Below are positions 54,438 to 63,292 of a DNA stretch of 64,000 bases, in pieces. How positions within the stretch are numbered: the stretch's first letter is position 1; each line of letters opens with the position of its first letter. The translations under genes and the position numbers were made by a program. Origin of the DNA: Flavobacterium noncentrifugens (GTDB lineage Bacteria > Bacteroidota > Bacteroidia > Flavobacteriales > Flavobacteriaceae); contig NZ_FNEZ01000006.1 of NCBI RefSeq assembly GCF_900100375.1, positions 62,001 to 126,000 on the forward strand, read 5' to 3'. The notes beneath the pieces were generated by a model. It made no database searches and was not told the origin of the DNA. It was given only the letters and a program-made list of their open reading frames with translations.

Positions 54438-55265
54438 ATGCAACAACCTGGTAAATGTATCTTTTGTGGCGGAACTGGATTAACCAAACAACATATTTGG
54501 CCAAATTGGTTGCGAAAAGTAATTCCTCGGGATGCTAACTTTCACAATCAACTCAACAGGCACAATGTTGCCTTTAATCCCGGAAAGACATCATCAATGA
54601 GCGTTAATGAATTCCAAAAGCAAGGGCATTTAGGAACACGGCAAGTTAGAAATGTGTGTAAAAAATGCAATGAGGGTTGGATGAGTGAAATGGAACAAAA
54701 AGCTCAGTCAATGATTTCCGAAATGATTGCAGGGAATTCAGTTACTTTAGCGTTTGATGATTGTCATACACTAGCAAATTGGGTAACAATGACAATGATA
54801 ATGGCGGAATACATTGATACTTTCACGCAGGCAATTCCGGTTATCCATCGTCATTTTTTATATGAATTTCAAATGCCACCAACAGGGTGGAAAATTTGGA
54901 TTGGCAATTTCTCCGGCAAGGATTGGAAATTCAGATACCGACATGCCACGAACGTTGTTACAACTGTTCATGAAGCTATGTTGCATTCTAATGGAAAACG
55001 GAAACTCAGCCCAAATGTGCAATTTTCAACGATGGTTATTGGAAAATTTATTTTTCATTGTGCCTCAGGCCCAGAATTATTAATCGAAAAATGTCAATGG
55101 AATGACGAGTGGGGTCTGACTAAGATTTGGCCGATCGCAAAAAAGAAATGCTTTGTTTTTGAAAACAAAATTATTTGGCCATCAAAAATCATTATCAATG
55201 ATATGATGGCACTAGCTATTTCTGAGCATCTTAGCAAACAAATGACAGGTAAAACTAGCAAATAA
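54438..55265 (+). CDS. putative HNH-like nuclease, sole cargo of the tRNA-His island
   Basis: A 275-residue protein. The N-terminus holds C7-x2-C10 (KCIFCGGTG), H19 in LTKQHIWPNWLRK and C74-x2-C77-N78 in NVCKKCNEGWMSEME. The order CxxC ... H ... CxxCN is that of zinc-ribbon HNH (beta-beta-alpha-metal) endonucleases such as HNH_5-type proteins. Residues 95-275 are not recognised; they hold several Trp and Cys and no membrane helix. As the only gene between att repeats it is likely the beneficial cargo; a role in defence against foreign DNA is a reasonable inference but is not shown. AT-rich like other accessory genes. Confidence 0.7.
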   Translation: MQQPGKCIFCGGTGLTKQHIWPNWLRKVIPRDANFHNQLNRHNVAFNPGKTSSMSVNEFQKQGHLGTRQVRNVCKKCNEGWMSEMEQKAQSMISEMIAGNSVTLAFDDCHTLANWVTMTMIMAEYIDTFTQAIPVIHRHFLYEFQMPPTGWKIWIGNFSGKDWKFRYRHATNVVTTVHEAMLHSNGKRKLSPNVQFSTMVIGKFIFHCASGPELLIEKCQWNDEWGLTKIWPIAKKKCFVFENKIIWPSKIIINDMMALAISEHLSKQMTGKTSK

Positions 55266-55384
55266 CCTAGAGCAAACTTTTCAATTAGATTTATTAAAAG
55301 TTGTTACATCTGTTGAATAATAAACATAAATAATTTTATCTCAGAATAATTATAAATAAATGTAAAGTGTATGCAAAATCGTAT

Positions 55385-55469
55385 GCATAAAAAAAGCCCT
55401 GAGTTTCCTCAAGGCTTTATAACTATGGGTGAATGACCGGGTTCGAACCGGCGACCCTCGGCACCACAA
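55385..55469. repeat. 85-bp direct repeat, proximal att copy (3' half of tRNA-His)
   Basis: Second copy of the repeat at 54199-54283, here joined to the tRNA 5' half. It covers the tRNA from its anticodon loop to the 3' end and the terminator. Confidence 0.9.
55388..55420 (-). terminator. terminator of tRNA-His
   Basis: AAAGCCTTGAG and CTCAGGGCTTTTTTT form a stem with a U tract just after the tRNA 3' end. An identical copy lies at 54202-54234. Confidence 0.8.
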
Positions 55470-55502
55470 ACCGATGCTCTAACCAGCTGAGCTACAATCA
55501 CC
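55428..55502 (-). tRNA. tRNA-His (GTG)
   Basis: Minus-strand cloverleaf: D arm TAGCTCAGCTGGTTAGAGC, anticodon loop TTGTGGT with anticodon GTG, T arm with GGTTCGAAC. The extra G at -1 faces C73, as in bacterial tRNA-His. The acceptor stem GTGATTG/CATTCAC has one T-T mismatch at 5:68. CCA is not encoded. The 3' half is shared with the island's distal repeat. Confidence 0.95.
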
Positions 55503-55563
55503 GTGTTTAACGAGTGCAAATATATTATAAAAGTTTACTTCTGCAAACAAAAAAATGTAAAAG

Positions 55564-56280
55564 TTACAGCAAATCTGCTAAGCTATTGACTGCCAAATGC
55601 CTTTCTGCGGTAAATCCTTCCCCAAAATCGGTACCAATTAAACGGCCCAAATCCTGTGAACGGTAATTAAGGCTTTCAAGGAAATTTTTTGTCGCAATTG
55701 GTGTTTCCGGCTCGTTGCTGTTCGGGTCGTAAAATTGCGAACCGTATGCTAAGATCGCTTCCACTTTTTTATGGTTGTAACCTGAAACATCTACTACAAA
55801 ATCGGGCTGAATATTTTTCCATTGAATGTAATGATAAACCACTTTCGGGCGCCATTGCTGTTGTTTTTCGCCAATGTATTCGGTCTCGATTTTCATCAAT
55901 CCCGATAAAAAACACGCGTCTGAAACCAGTTTGCTCGCCCTGCCATGATCGATATGGCGGTCGTCAATCGCATTGCAAAGCACAATATCCGGGCGGTATT
56001 TCCGGAGCATCCTGATCACAGCAAGCTGGTGCTCCTCATCATTTATAAAAAAACCATCTCGCATATTCAGGTTTTCCCGTATGCTTACGCCTAATATTTG
56101 CGCCGCTGCAGCCGATTCCATGTCGCGAATTTCTGCTGAGCCGCGTGTTCCGAGTTCGCCTCTCGTTAAATCTACGATTCCGGCTTTTTTGCCTAAGGCA
56201 ATTTCTTTGGCCAATGTACCTCCGCAACCCAATTCCACATCATCGGGATGTGCACCAAAAGCCAGTATGTCTAATTTCAT
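55564..56280 (-). CDS. bshB1: bacillithiol biosynthesis deacetylase BshB1
   Basis: A 238-residue zinc deacetylase (MKLDILAFGAHPDDVELGCG) that removes the acetyl group from GlcNAc-malate in bacillithiol synthesis, the low-molecular thiol of many Bacteroidota and Firmicutes. PIG-L fold signs: AHPDDVEL with zinc His and Asp, GTRGSAEIRDMESAAAAQIL, and HIDHGRAS with the further zinc His. The YRSQDLGRLIGTDFGEGF tail is typical of BshB1. An ATG one codon earlier (56283) is also possible. The start overlaps the isochorismate synthase stop, and the gene is third of a minus-strand operon. Confidence 0.93.
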   Translation of the reverse strand: MKLDILAFGAHPDDVELGCGGTLAKEIALGKKAGIVDLTRGELGTRGSAEIRDMESAAAAQILGVSIRENLNMRDGFFINDEEHQLAVIRMLRKYRPDIVLCNAIDDRHIDHGRASKLVSDACFLSGLMKIETEYIGEKQQQWRPKVVYHYIQWKNIQPDFVVDVSGYNHKKVEAILAYGSQFYDPNSNEPETPIATKNFLESLNYRSQDLGRLIGTDFGEGFTAERHLAVNSLADLL

Positions 56281-57332
56281 CATATGTCCTTTAAAATTTT
56301 TTTCATCGTCATCGATTTGTTGACCGTTTCTTCAAATTCCTTTTCGGGAATGCTGTCTTTGGTAATGCCGCAGCCCATGTACAAATGTGCACGTTGGTTT
56401 TTGATTTCCATGCATCTTAGGTTTACATACAAATCAGTCAGTCCATCCGAGTTTAATTCGCCAAGAAATCCGCTGTAAAAACTCCTGCTGTAACCTTCAT
56501 TTGCAAGAATAAACTCTTTTGCAGCCAATTTCGGCAATCCGCAAACAGCTGGTGTCGGATGCAAAATATCCAGTATTTTTTTTATGGTAGAATCTTTATC
56601 CATTGCGCCTTCAATGTCTGTTTTAATATGCAATAAATTCCCGGCACGATACGTATACGGATTTGAAATGGCAATATCAGATGTTACGCTTTCCAGATTT
56701 TCTAAAATAAAATCGGTTACAAATTGCTGTTCTTCTTTTTCTTTATTCTCCCATATAACTTCGTCAATATCATTAAATTGCTGTGTTCCGGCTAAAGCCA
56801 TCGTTTGAAATTTATTATTCTTGACCTGAAGTAATTTTTCGGGAGTGGCGCCAAACCATAATCCTATTTTTGGATGAAAAAAACAATAGCAAAATGCGGA
56901 TGGATAGTTGTTGATGAGCTTTTCAAAAATAAAAATTGTATCGAATTCTAAAAGCTCCAGAATTTCTGTCCGTGACAAAACTACTTTATTAAAATCTTTA
57001 TTATTTATGGCATCTATGCCTTTCTGAACCAGGTTTTCAAAGTCATTTTTTGCATGAAGCGTAAATGTCTTTTCGGGTAAAACGAAATCTGTTTCGGTCT
57101 GTTTAATATGATTTGAAGTGATTTTTTCTGACTGATTTTCCGGAATCAAAACTTTTTCCCTTCCGTCAAACGAAGCCATTACAAAACCTTTTTCAGTGAA
57201 TTCTTCGGTTTGAAACACACTGTTGTCTTTTTGAAGCAAACCTTCTACCCTTTCAGAATTTGGTTTTCTGTAAATCACAAACGGCAGTTTTGCATCCAAT
57301 TGCGATTGTACTTTTTGAAAAAAATCTTTCAT
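56280..57332 (-). CDS. menF: isochorismate synthase (menaquinone type)
   Basis: A 350-residue chorismate-binding enzyme that turns chorismate into isochorismate, the entry to menaquinone synthesis. Family signs: KVVLSRTEILEL, ALAGTQQF, EEQQFVTDFILENL, LHPTPAVCGLPKLAAKEFIL with catalytic residues, RSFYSGFLGELNSDG, and CGITKDSIPEKEFEETVNKS. The N-terminal half is short compared with E. coli MenF, as usual in Bacteroidota. It overlaps the thioesterase gene (4 bp) and bshB1 (1-4 bp). A siderophore-type EntC role is the alternative; the thioesterase neighbour favours menaquinone. Confidence 0.88.
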   Translation of the reverse strand: MKDFFQKVQSQLDAKLPFVIYRKPNSERVEGLLQKDNSVFQTEEFTEKGFVMASFDGREKVLIPENQSEKITSNHIKQTETDFVLPEKTFTLHAKNDFENLVQKGIDAINNKDFNKVVLSRTEILELLEFDTIFIFEKLINNYPSAFCYCFFHPKIGLWFGATPEKLLQVKNNKFQTMALAGTQQFNDIDEVIWENKEKEEQQFVTDFILENLESVTSDIAISNPYTYRAGNLLHIKTDIEGAMDKDSTIKKILDILHPTPAVCGLPKLAAKEFILANEGYSRSFYSGFLGELNSDGLTDLYVNLRCMEIKNQRAHLYMGCGITKDSIPEKEFEETVNKSMTMKKILKDI

Positions 57333-57757
57333 CGCTCTCTTTTAGGTAAAACCATATTGGTCAGTTTGCAAAGCGAAATCAGTTTGCCTTCTTCATCGGT
57401 AATTTTGATTTCCCACAGGTGAATGCTCCGGCCTTTGTGGATGATCCTTGCAGTTCCGGTAACTACGCCTTCTCTTTTGCTTTTCAGATGATTGGCAGAA
57501 ATCTCTATGCCACGGACTTCCTGTTTTTCAGGATTCACATACAACATTGATGCTGCACTTCCAACGCTCTCTGCCAAGGCCACCGAAGCACCGCCATGCA
57601 GCAATCCCATCGGTTGGTGAATTCTGGGATTAACGGGCATGGTGGCTACCAGAAAATCTTCGCCTGCATCGGTAAAAACAATGTCGAGGGTCTGCATCAG
57701 CGTATTTTTCGAAAAATCATTACACAGTTTTATGATCTTGTCTTTGTCAAAACTCAT
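57329..57757 (-). CDS. hotdog-fold thioesterase, probable DHNA-CoA thioesterase
   Basis: A 142-residue PaaI/MenI-type thioesterase (MSFDKDKIIKLCNDFSKNTL). An upstream in-frame ATG at 57814 is less likely because the first 19 residues do not fit the family. Motifs: HQPMGLLHGGASVALAES with the HGG loop and catalytic Glu, GIEISANHLKSKREG, and GRSIHLWEIKITDEEGKLIS. Its 4-bp overlap with menF suggests it is the 1,4-dihydroxy-2-naphthoyl-CoA hydrolase of menaquinone synthesis; that role is inferred from context. Confidence 0.85.
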   Translation of the reverse strand: MSFDKDKIIKLCNDFSKNTLMQTLDIVFTDAGEDFLVATMPVNPRIHQPMGLLHGGASVALAESVGSAASMLYVNPEKQEVRGIEISANHLKSKREGVVTGTARIIHKGRSIHLWEIKITDEEGKLISLCKLTNMVLPKRER

Positions 57758-57898
57758 AGGTTGGTTTTTGATGTAAAAATAGGATATAATGCCGACAGTA
57801 AAAACACCGCGCACGAATATTTGAAGTTTTGCGTTTATTCTTTAACAACAATTTATATAAAGAACATTTTTACTATTTTTACCAAAATTCAATCAACA

Positions 57899-59449
57899 AT
57901 GCGCAATACTATATTTGTACTTTTCGTCGGAATGATTCTTTCCCTGACTTCGTGCCGAAAAGATTTTGATACGATCCAAAACACCGGAAGCCTTGAATTC
58001 TCTAAAGCAACCGTTTATCTTGATACCGTTTTTACAAACATCGGATCAAGCACTTACATGTTAAAAGTATACAACCGCAGCATAGACGACATTGTAATCC
58101 CAACAATAAAATTAGGCAAAGGCGACTCCAAATACCGCATCATGGTTGACGGAATGACTGGAAAAGGCGGCAGCGGAAGAGTATTTTCAAATGTAGAACT
58201 GCTTGCAAAAGACAGCCTTTTTATTTTTATAGAAACGACGGCAAGCGTTGCAGATGTTAATCCTGCCGATTTTTTATATACCGATGAGATCCAGTTTTAC
58301 AGCGGAAGCAATTACCAGAAAGTTGACCTTGTAACGCTGGTTCAGGATGCCGTGTTTTTATATCCGTCAAGGGAAAATGGAATCAGGGAAAATTTGTTGC
58401 TCGGACTTGACGAAGACGGAAATGAAGTGCGCATTGAAGGTTTTGAACTTGATGGAAGCGATCCTGTTAACGGAAATGAACTGCATTGGACAAACGAAAA
58501 ACCTTACGTTATTTATGGATACGCCGGTGTTCCAGATGGAAAAAACCTTGTAATTGACCCAGGCGCACGCGTGCATTTTCACGATGCTTCAGGAATTGTT
58601 GTGCAGCCAAACGCACAGATCAACATTGGTACTGAAGGTTCAAATATACCTTATTCGCCAGCAACTGAAGTGGTTTTTGAAGGTGACCGACTCGAACCAA
58701 TGTATTCAGATATTCCGGGACAATGGGGAACGGTGTGGATTCGCGGTTCGCAAAACAACAATACGATCAACCACCTGACTTTGAAAAATGCGGTTGTTGG
58801 TTTATTGGTCGAAGGCGCAAAATTAAAGATTGAAAGTTCGCAGATTTACGATACGTCGAATGTAGGAATTCTTGCCCGCGCATCCAATATCAATGCAACG
58901 AATTTAGTGATCAATACTTCCGGACAGGCCAATTTAGCCTGTACGCATGGCGGAAATTACAGTTTCAGGCATTGCACGTTCAATAACAATTGGGCAAATT
59001 CCAATCAGGTTGCAGTAACGCTCACCAATTATATTGAAAATGCCGACGGCACTTTTGATTACAGCCCATTAAACCAGGCAGATTTTTTCAATTGCATTAT
59101 TTACGGATCAAACCGCGTCGAATTGTTCCTTGATAAAGGAGCCGATGCGGCAACGGCTTTTAATTATGATTTCAATCATTGTTTGATAAAATTCAATGAC
59201 GATGGCGTAAACCTTCCAAATCCCGAATTGTATGCGCAAATCAAAACTGCAGCTACTGCAACGTCCGGAAATTACATCGAATTGAATCCGGGTTTCCAGA
59301 ATATCGAAAAAAACAAATTGAATATCAGCCCCGAATCAAATGCTGTCAGAAAAGCAAATACCGCTTACCTGCTCCCATTTGACATTCTCGGCGTTTCAAG
59401 GACAACGAATGATATAGGAGCTTATCAAAGCGCCGCTTTCACTCAATAA
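57899..59449 (+). CDS. surface lipoprotein with parallel beta-helix-like repeats
   Basis: A 516-residue lipoprotein: the signal NTIFVLFVGMILSLTSCRK has a lipobox LTSC. ATG 57899 is chosen because the n-region and lipobox follow at once; the frame upstream to 57596 is antisense to the thioesterase. Residues about 230-470 show repeated short strands and Asn/Gly turns (NHLTLKNAVVGLLVEGAKLK, SNVGILARASNINATNLVIN), typical of right-handed beta-helix proteins, ending with an anchor-Q-like ISPESNAVRKANTAY and DIGAYQS. Likely surface-exposed or periplasmic-facing. Binding partner unknown. Divergent from the men/bsh operon. Confidence 0.82.
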   Translation: MRNTIFVLFVGMILSLTSCRKDFDTIQNTGSLEFSKATVYLDTVFTNIGSSTYMLKVYNRSIDDIVIPTIKLGKGDSKYRIMVDGMTGKGGSGRVFSNVELLAKDSLFIFIETTASVADVNPADFLYTDEIQFYSGSNYQKVDLVTLVQDAVFLYPSRENGIRENLLLGLDEDGNEVRIEGFELDGSDPVNGNELHWTNEKPYVIYGYAGVPDGKNLVIDPGARVHFHDASGIVVQPNAQINIGTEGSNIPYSPATEVVFEGDRLEPMYSDIPGQWGTVWIRGSQNNNTINHLTLKNAVVGLLVEGAKLKIESSQIYDTSNVGILARASNINATNLVINTSGQANLACTHGGNYSFRHCTFNNNWANSNQVAVTLTNYIENADGTFDYSPLNQADFFNCIIYGSNRVELFLDKGADAATAFNYDFNHCLIKFNDDGVNLPNPELYAQIKTAATATSGNYIELNPGFQNIEKNKLNISPESNAVRKANTAYLLPFDILGVSRTTNDIGAYQSAAFTQ

Positions 59450-59478
59450 AACTTTAAGATTTCTTTGAAACCGACACG

Positions 59479-59509
59479 TTGTTTTTTTAACGTTTTTAAA
59501 CTAAATTTG
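59479..59509 (+). promoter_or_regulatory. Bacteroidota-type promoter for purL
   Basis: TTG at 59479-59481, 20 bp spacer, TAAATTTG at 59502-59509, an exact TAnnTTTG. The leader is about 60 nt and contains a GC-rich part (CCCGAGGCGTCGCCG). Confidence 0.75.
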
Positions 59510-59577
59510 CACACACACAACAACACCCGAGGCGTCGCCGAATTGTATCGAGCGCAGCGGAATAAAAAACAACTACA

Positions 59578-62500
59578 ATGGTTCATTTCTTCGGAAACGA
59601 AAGCAAAACCGTTTTTGCAGTCCAGGCGCAAAGCGAACTTTCGGCAGAAAACATCTCAAAATTAAACTGGCTTTTTGGCAACGCAAATAAAATAGAAAAA
59701 TCCGTCCTGACGGATTTTTTTGTTGGCCCACGTGCCGCAATGATTACGCCTTGGAGCACGAATGCTGTAGAAATTACCCAAAACATGGGCATTGACGGAA
59801 TTGTCCGTATTGAAGAATTTCATAAAACCGATGCCGCTTTCGCAGATTTTGATCCGATGCTATCACAGAAATACGACCAGCTCGACCAGGAAATTTACAC
59901 AATCAACATCAAGCCGGAACCGATTTTAGAAATCGAAGACATCGCAGCATACAACAAAAAAGAAGGCTTGTCTTTAAGTGATGAAGAAGTCGGATATCTC
60001 AATAATTTGTCAGAAAAACTGAATCGCAAACTAACCGATTCTGAAGTTTTCGGATTTTCACAAGTCAATTCAGAACATTGCCGACACAAGATTTTTAACG
60101 GAACTTTTGTGATTGACGGCGAAGAAAAGCCTTCTTCCCTATTCAAATTGATCAAAAAAACAGCTGCCGAAAATCCTAATGATATTGTTTCGGCTTATAA
60201 AGACAATGTCGCTTTTGTAAAAGGGCCTAGAGTACAGCAATTCGCACCAAAATCTGCCGACAAACCCGATTTTTATGAAACCAAAGATTTCGATTCGGTA
60301 ATTTCGCTTAAAGCGGAAACCCATAATTTCCCTACAACTGTCGAGCCTTTTAATGGCGCTGCAACCGGATCGGGTGGAGAAATCCGTGACCGTTTGGCTG
60401 GAGGACAAGGTTCGTTGCCGTTGGCGGGAACCGCAGTTTACATGACTGCTTACTCGCGTTTGGAAGACCGGAATTGGGAAAATGGCATGCCGGAAAGAAA
60501 ATGGCTGTATCAAACACCAGTGGACATTTTGATTAAGGCTTCAAACGGTGCTTCTGATTTTGGGAATAAATTCGGGCAACCATTGATTACAGGCTCAATT
60601 TTAACGTTCGAACATGATGAACAGAACCGGAAATTGGGTTACGACAAAGTCATCATGCAGGCTGGTGGAATCGGTTACGGAAAATTAGACCAATCGATCA
60701 AAAAGAAACCGCAAGCTGGTGATAAAATCGTCATTTTAGGTGGGGAGAATTATAGGATCGGAATGGGCGGCGCAGCAGTTTCCTCAGCAGATACAGGTGC
60801 TTTCAGTTCCGGAATTGAATTGAACGCGATCCAAAGATCAAATCCCGAAATGCAAAAGCGTGCAGCCAATGCCATCCGCGGATTTGTAGAAAGCGACAAC
60901 AATCCGATCGTTTCGATCCACGACCACGGCGCTGGCGGGCATTTAAATTGCCTTTCCGAACTCGTTGAAGAAACCGGCGGATTGATCGATTTGGACAAAC
61001 TTCCTGTTGGCGACCCAACTTTATCCGCAAAGGAAATCATCGGAAACGAATCACAGGAAAGAATGGGGTTGGTCATTGGGAAAAAAAACATCGATATTTT
61101 ACATAGAATTGCAGAGCGCGAACGTTCGCCAATGTATGAAGTAGGCGACGTCACCGGAAACCATCGTTTTACATTCGAATCAAAAACTACAGGCGAAAAA
61201 CCAATGGATTTTGCCTTGGAAGATATGTTCGGAAGCTCTCCGAAAGTCGTGATGAACGACACTACAATGATCAGGAAATATTCGGAATTGTCTTATTCTG
61301 AAGAAAATATAAAAACGTATTTGGAAGCCGTGTTACAACTTGAAGCCGTTGCTTCTAAAGACTGGCTGACAAATAAAGTAGATCGTTGCGTAGGCGGAAA
61401 AGTCGCCAAACAACAATGTGCCGGGCCGTTGCAATTGCCACTTAATAATGTCGGTGTGATGGCTTTGGATTATCTCGGAAAAGAAGGCGTGGCTACCGCG
61501 ATCGGGCATTCGCCAATTGCAGCATTGATCGATCCTGCTGCCGGAAGCCGTACAGCCATTGCCGAAGCTTTATCTAACATTATCTGGGCGCCTTTGAAAA
61601 ACGGGATGAAAGGCATTTCACTGTCGGCAAACTGGATGTGGCCGTGTAAAAACGAAGGTGAAGATGCGCGTTTGTATGCAGCGGTAGAAAGCTGTTCAAA
61701 TTTTGCGATCGAACTCGGAATCAACATTCCAACCGGAAAAGATTCGCTTTCGATGAAGCAGAAATATCCCGATGGCGATGTGATTGCGCCGGGAACGGTA
61801 ATTATTTCGGCTGGTGCCAATTGTACTGATATTACCAAAGTCGTCGAGCCGGTTCTTCAGAAAAACGGCGGTGACATTTATTACATCAATTTATCTCAGG
61901 ATGATTTTAAACTTGGCGGATCTTCATTTGCCCAGATTCTGAATAAGATCGGAAATGAAGCGCCAACGATCAAAAATTCTGAAAATTTCAAAAACACTTT
62001 CGACGTGATTCAGGATTTGATCAAAGCTGGGAAAATACAGGCAGGCCACGACATCGGAAGCGGCGGATTGATTACGACTTTACTTGAAATGTGCTTTGCA
62101 GATGTAAACCTCGGAGCCGATTTCGACCTGAGTAACATTGGCGAAAGCGATACGACGAAATTGCTTTTTTCAGAAAATATCGGAATTGTCTTTCAGGCTG
62201 ATCCATCTGTAGAAAATATTTTCAAACAAAATAATATTGCATTTTTCAACATCGGAAAAGCCACTGCGAGCAATACGGTTAATATCAAAAATGGTACTTC
62301 TGCCCTATCTTTAAACGTTTCTGAATTGCGCGATACCTGGTTTAAAACTTCGTATTTATTGGATAAAAAACAATCGGGCGACCAAAAAGCAAAAGAGCGT
62401 TTTGACAATTTTAAAATCCAACCTTTACAATATGTTTTTCCAGCGCATTTTGATGGAAAAAAACCAGCAATCGATCATTCAAAACCAAAGCCAAAAGCGG

Positions 62501-63234
62501 CGATCATTCGTGAAAAAGGAAGCAATTCTGAACGCGAAATGGCCAATGCAATGTATCTGGCCGGATTTGATGTCAAAGATGTGCACATGACCGATTTGAT
62601 TTCGGGACGTGAAACATTGGAAGACATTCAGTTCATTGGTGCTGTTGGCGGATTTTCAAATTCAGATGTCTTAGGTTCGGCAAAAGGCTGGGCCGGCGCA
62701 TTTTTATACAATGAAAAAGCGAAAAATGCCTTGAATAATTTCTTCAAGCGCGAAGACACTTTGTCGGTTGGGATTTGCAACGGCTGCCAGTTGTTTATGG
62801 AACTTGAAGTCATCAATCCGGAACATGAAATCCATGGAAAAATGCTGCACAACGATTCAGGGAAACACGAAAGCGGATTTACATCGGTGAAAGTGCAGCA
62901 AAACAATTCGGTGATGCTTTCGACTTTGGCCGGCACGACTTTAGGTGTTTGGATTTCACACGGTGAAGGACGTTTTAATCTGCCATACGGCGAAGAAAAA
63001 TACGATGTCGTTGCGAAATATGCGTATGACGGTTATCCCGCAAATCCCAACGGATCACATTTCGACATTGCAATGCTTGCCGATAAAACCGGGCGCCATT
63101 TGGTAACGATGCCGCATATTGAACGCTCTACTTTTCAATGGAACTGGGCGCATTACCCGGATGGAAGAAACGATGAAGTATCGCCTTGGGTTGAAGCTTT
63201 CGTGAATGCCAGAAAATGGTTGGAGAATAAATAA
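59578..63234 (+). CDS. purL: phosphoribosylformylglycinamidine synthase, single-chain
   Basis: A 1218-residue cytoplasmic enzyme of de novo purine synthesis that converts FGAR, glutamine and ATP to FGAM. It is the long form with all parts in one chain: an N-terminal PurS-like region (1-130), a linker, two AIR-synthase-like halves (AETHNFPTTVEPFNGAATGS, GGQGSLPLAGTAVYM, SIHDHGAGGHLNCLSELVEE, AGHDIGSGGLITTLLEMCFA), and a C-terminal glutaminase domain at about 960-1218 (IREKGSNSEREMANAMYLAG, GICNGCQLFMEL with the catalytic Cys, WISHGEGRF, PHIERSTFQWNWAHYP). Length is as in other large PurL. It has its own promoter and terminator. Confidence 0.97.
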   Translation: MVHFFGNESKTVFAVQAQSELSAENISKLNWLFGNANKIEKSVLTDFFVGPRAAMITPWSTNAVEITQNMGIDGIVRIEEFHKTDAAFADFDPMLSQKYDQLDQEIYTINIKPEPILEIEDIAAYNKKEGLSLSDEEVGYLNNLSEKLNRKLTDSEVFGFSQVNSEHCRHKIFNGTFVIDGEEKPSSLFKLIKKTAAENPNDIVSAYKDNVAFVKGPRVQQFAPKSADKPDFYETKDFDSVISLKAETHNFPTTVEPFNGAATGSGGEIRDRLAGGQGSLPLAGTAVYMTAYSRLEDRNWENGMPERKWLYQTPVDILIKASNGASDFGNKFGQPLITGSILTFEHDEQNRKLGYDKVIMQAGGIGYGKLDQSIKKKPQAGDKIVILGGENYRIGMGGAAVSSADTGAFSSGIELNAIQRSNPEMQKRAANAIRGFVESDNNPIVSIHDHGAGGHLNCLSELVEETGGLIDLDKLPVGDPTLSAKEIIGNESQERMGLVIGKKNIDILHRIAERERSPMYEVGDVTGNHRFTFESKTTGEKPMDFALEDMFGSSPKVVMNDTTMIRKYSELSYSEENIKTYLEAVLQLEAVASKDWLTNKVDRCVGGKVAKQQCAGPLQLPLNNVGVMALDYLGKEGVATAIGHSPIAALIDPAAGSRTAIAEALSNIIWAPLKNGMKGISLSANWMWPCKNEGEDARLYAAVESCSNFAIELGINIPTGKDSLSMKQKYPDGDVIAPGTVIISAGANCTDITKVVEPVLQKNGGDIYYINLSQDDFKLGGSSFAQILNKIGNEAPTIKNSENFKNTFDVIQDLIKAGKIQAGHDIGSGGLITTLLEMCFADVNLGADFDLSNIGESDTTKLLFSENIGIVFQADPSVENIFKQNNIAFFNIGKATASNTVNIKNGTSALSLNVSELRDTWFKTSYLLDKKQSGDQKAKERFDNFKIQPLQYVFPAHFDGKKPAIDHSKPKPKAAIIREKGSNSEREMANAMYLAGFDVKDVHMTDLISGRETLEDIQFIGAVGGFSNSDVLGSAKGWAGAFLYNEKAKNALNNFFKREDTLSVGICNGCQLFMELEVINPEHEIHGKMLHNDSGKHESGFTSVKVQQNNSVMLSTLAGTTLGVWISHGEGRFNLPYGEEKYDVVAKYAYDGYPANPNGSHFDIAMLADKTGRHLVTMPHIERSTFQWNWAHYPDGRNDEVSPWVEAFVNARKWLENK

Positions 63235-63236
63235 TA

Positions 63237-63268
63237 AAAAAGGCTTCTAAAACGGAAGCCTTTTTTTA
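63237..63268 (+). terminator. terminator of purL
   Basis: AAAAAGGCTTC and GGAAGCCTTTTTTT pair around a short loop directly after the purL stop codon. Confidence 0.88.
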
Positions 63269-63292
63269 TTTTAGCACAAATTCGCCAATACT

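Larger units (their letters stand above)
54284..55469. mobile_element. minimal tRNA-His genomic island, 1.19 kb
   Basis: Two perfect 85-bp repeats start 1186 bp apart. The right one is part of the intact tRNA-His gene, the left one is a copy of its 3' part. This is the footprint of site-specific integration at the tRNA anticodon loop by a tyrosine recombinase. Between the repeats is one gene, the CxxC/HNH-like protein at 54438-55265, and no integrase. It is either a satellite integrated in trans or the remnant after deletion of a larger element. Confidence 0.8.

Noticed and set aside
57596-57898. 101-codon N-terminal extension of the surface lipoprotein
   Set aside because: Antisense to the thioesterase; the lipoprotein signal begins at 57899.
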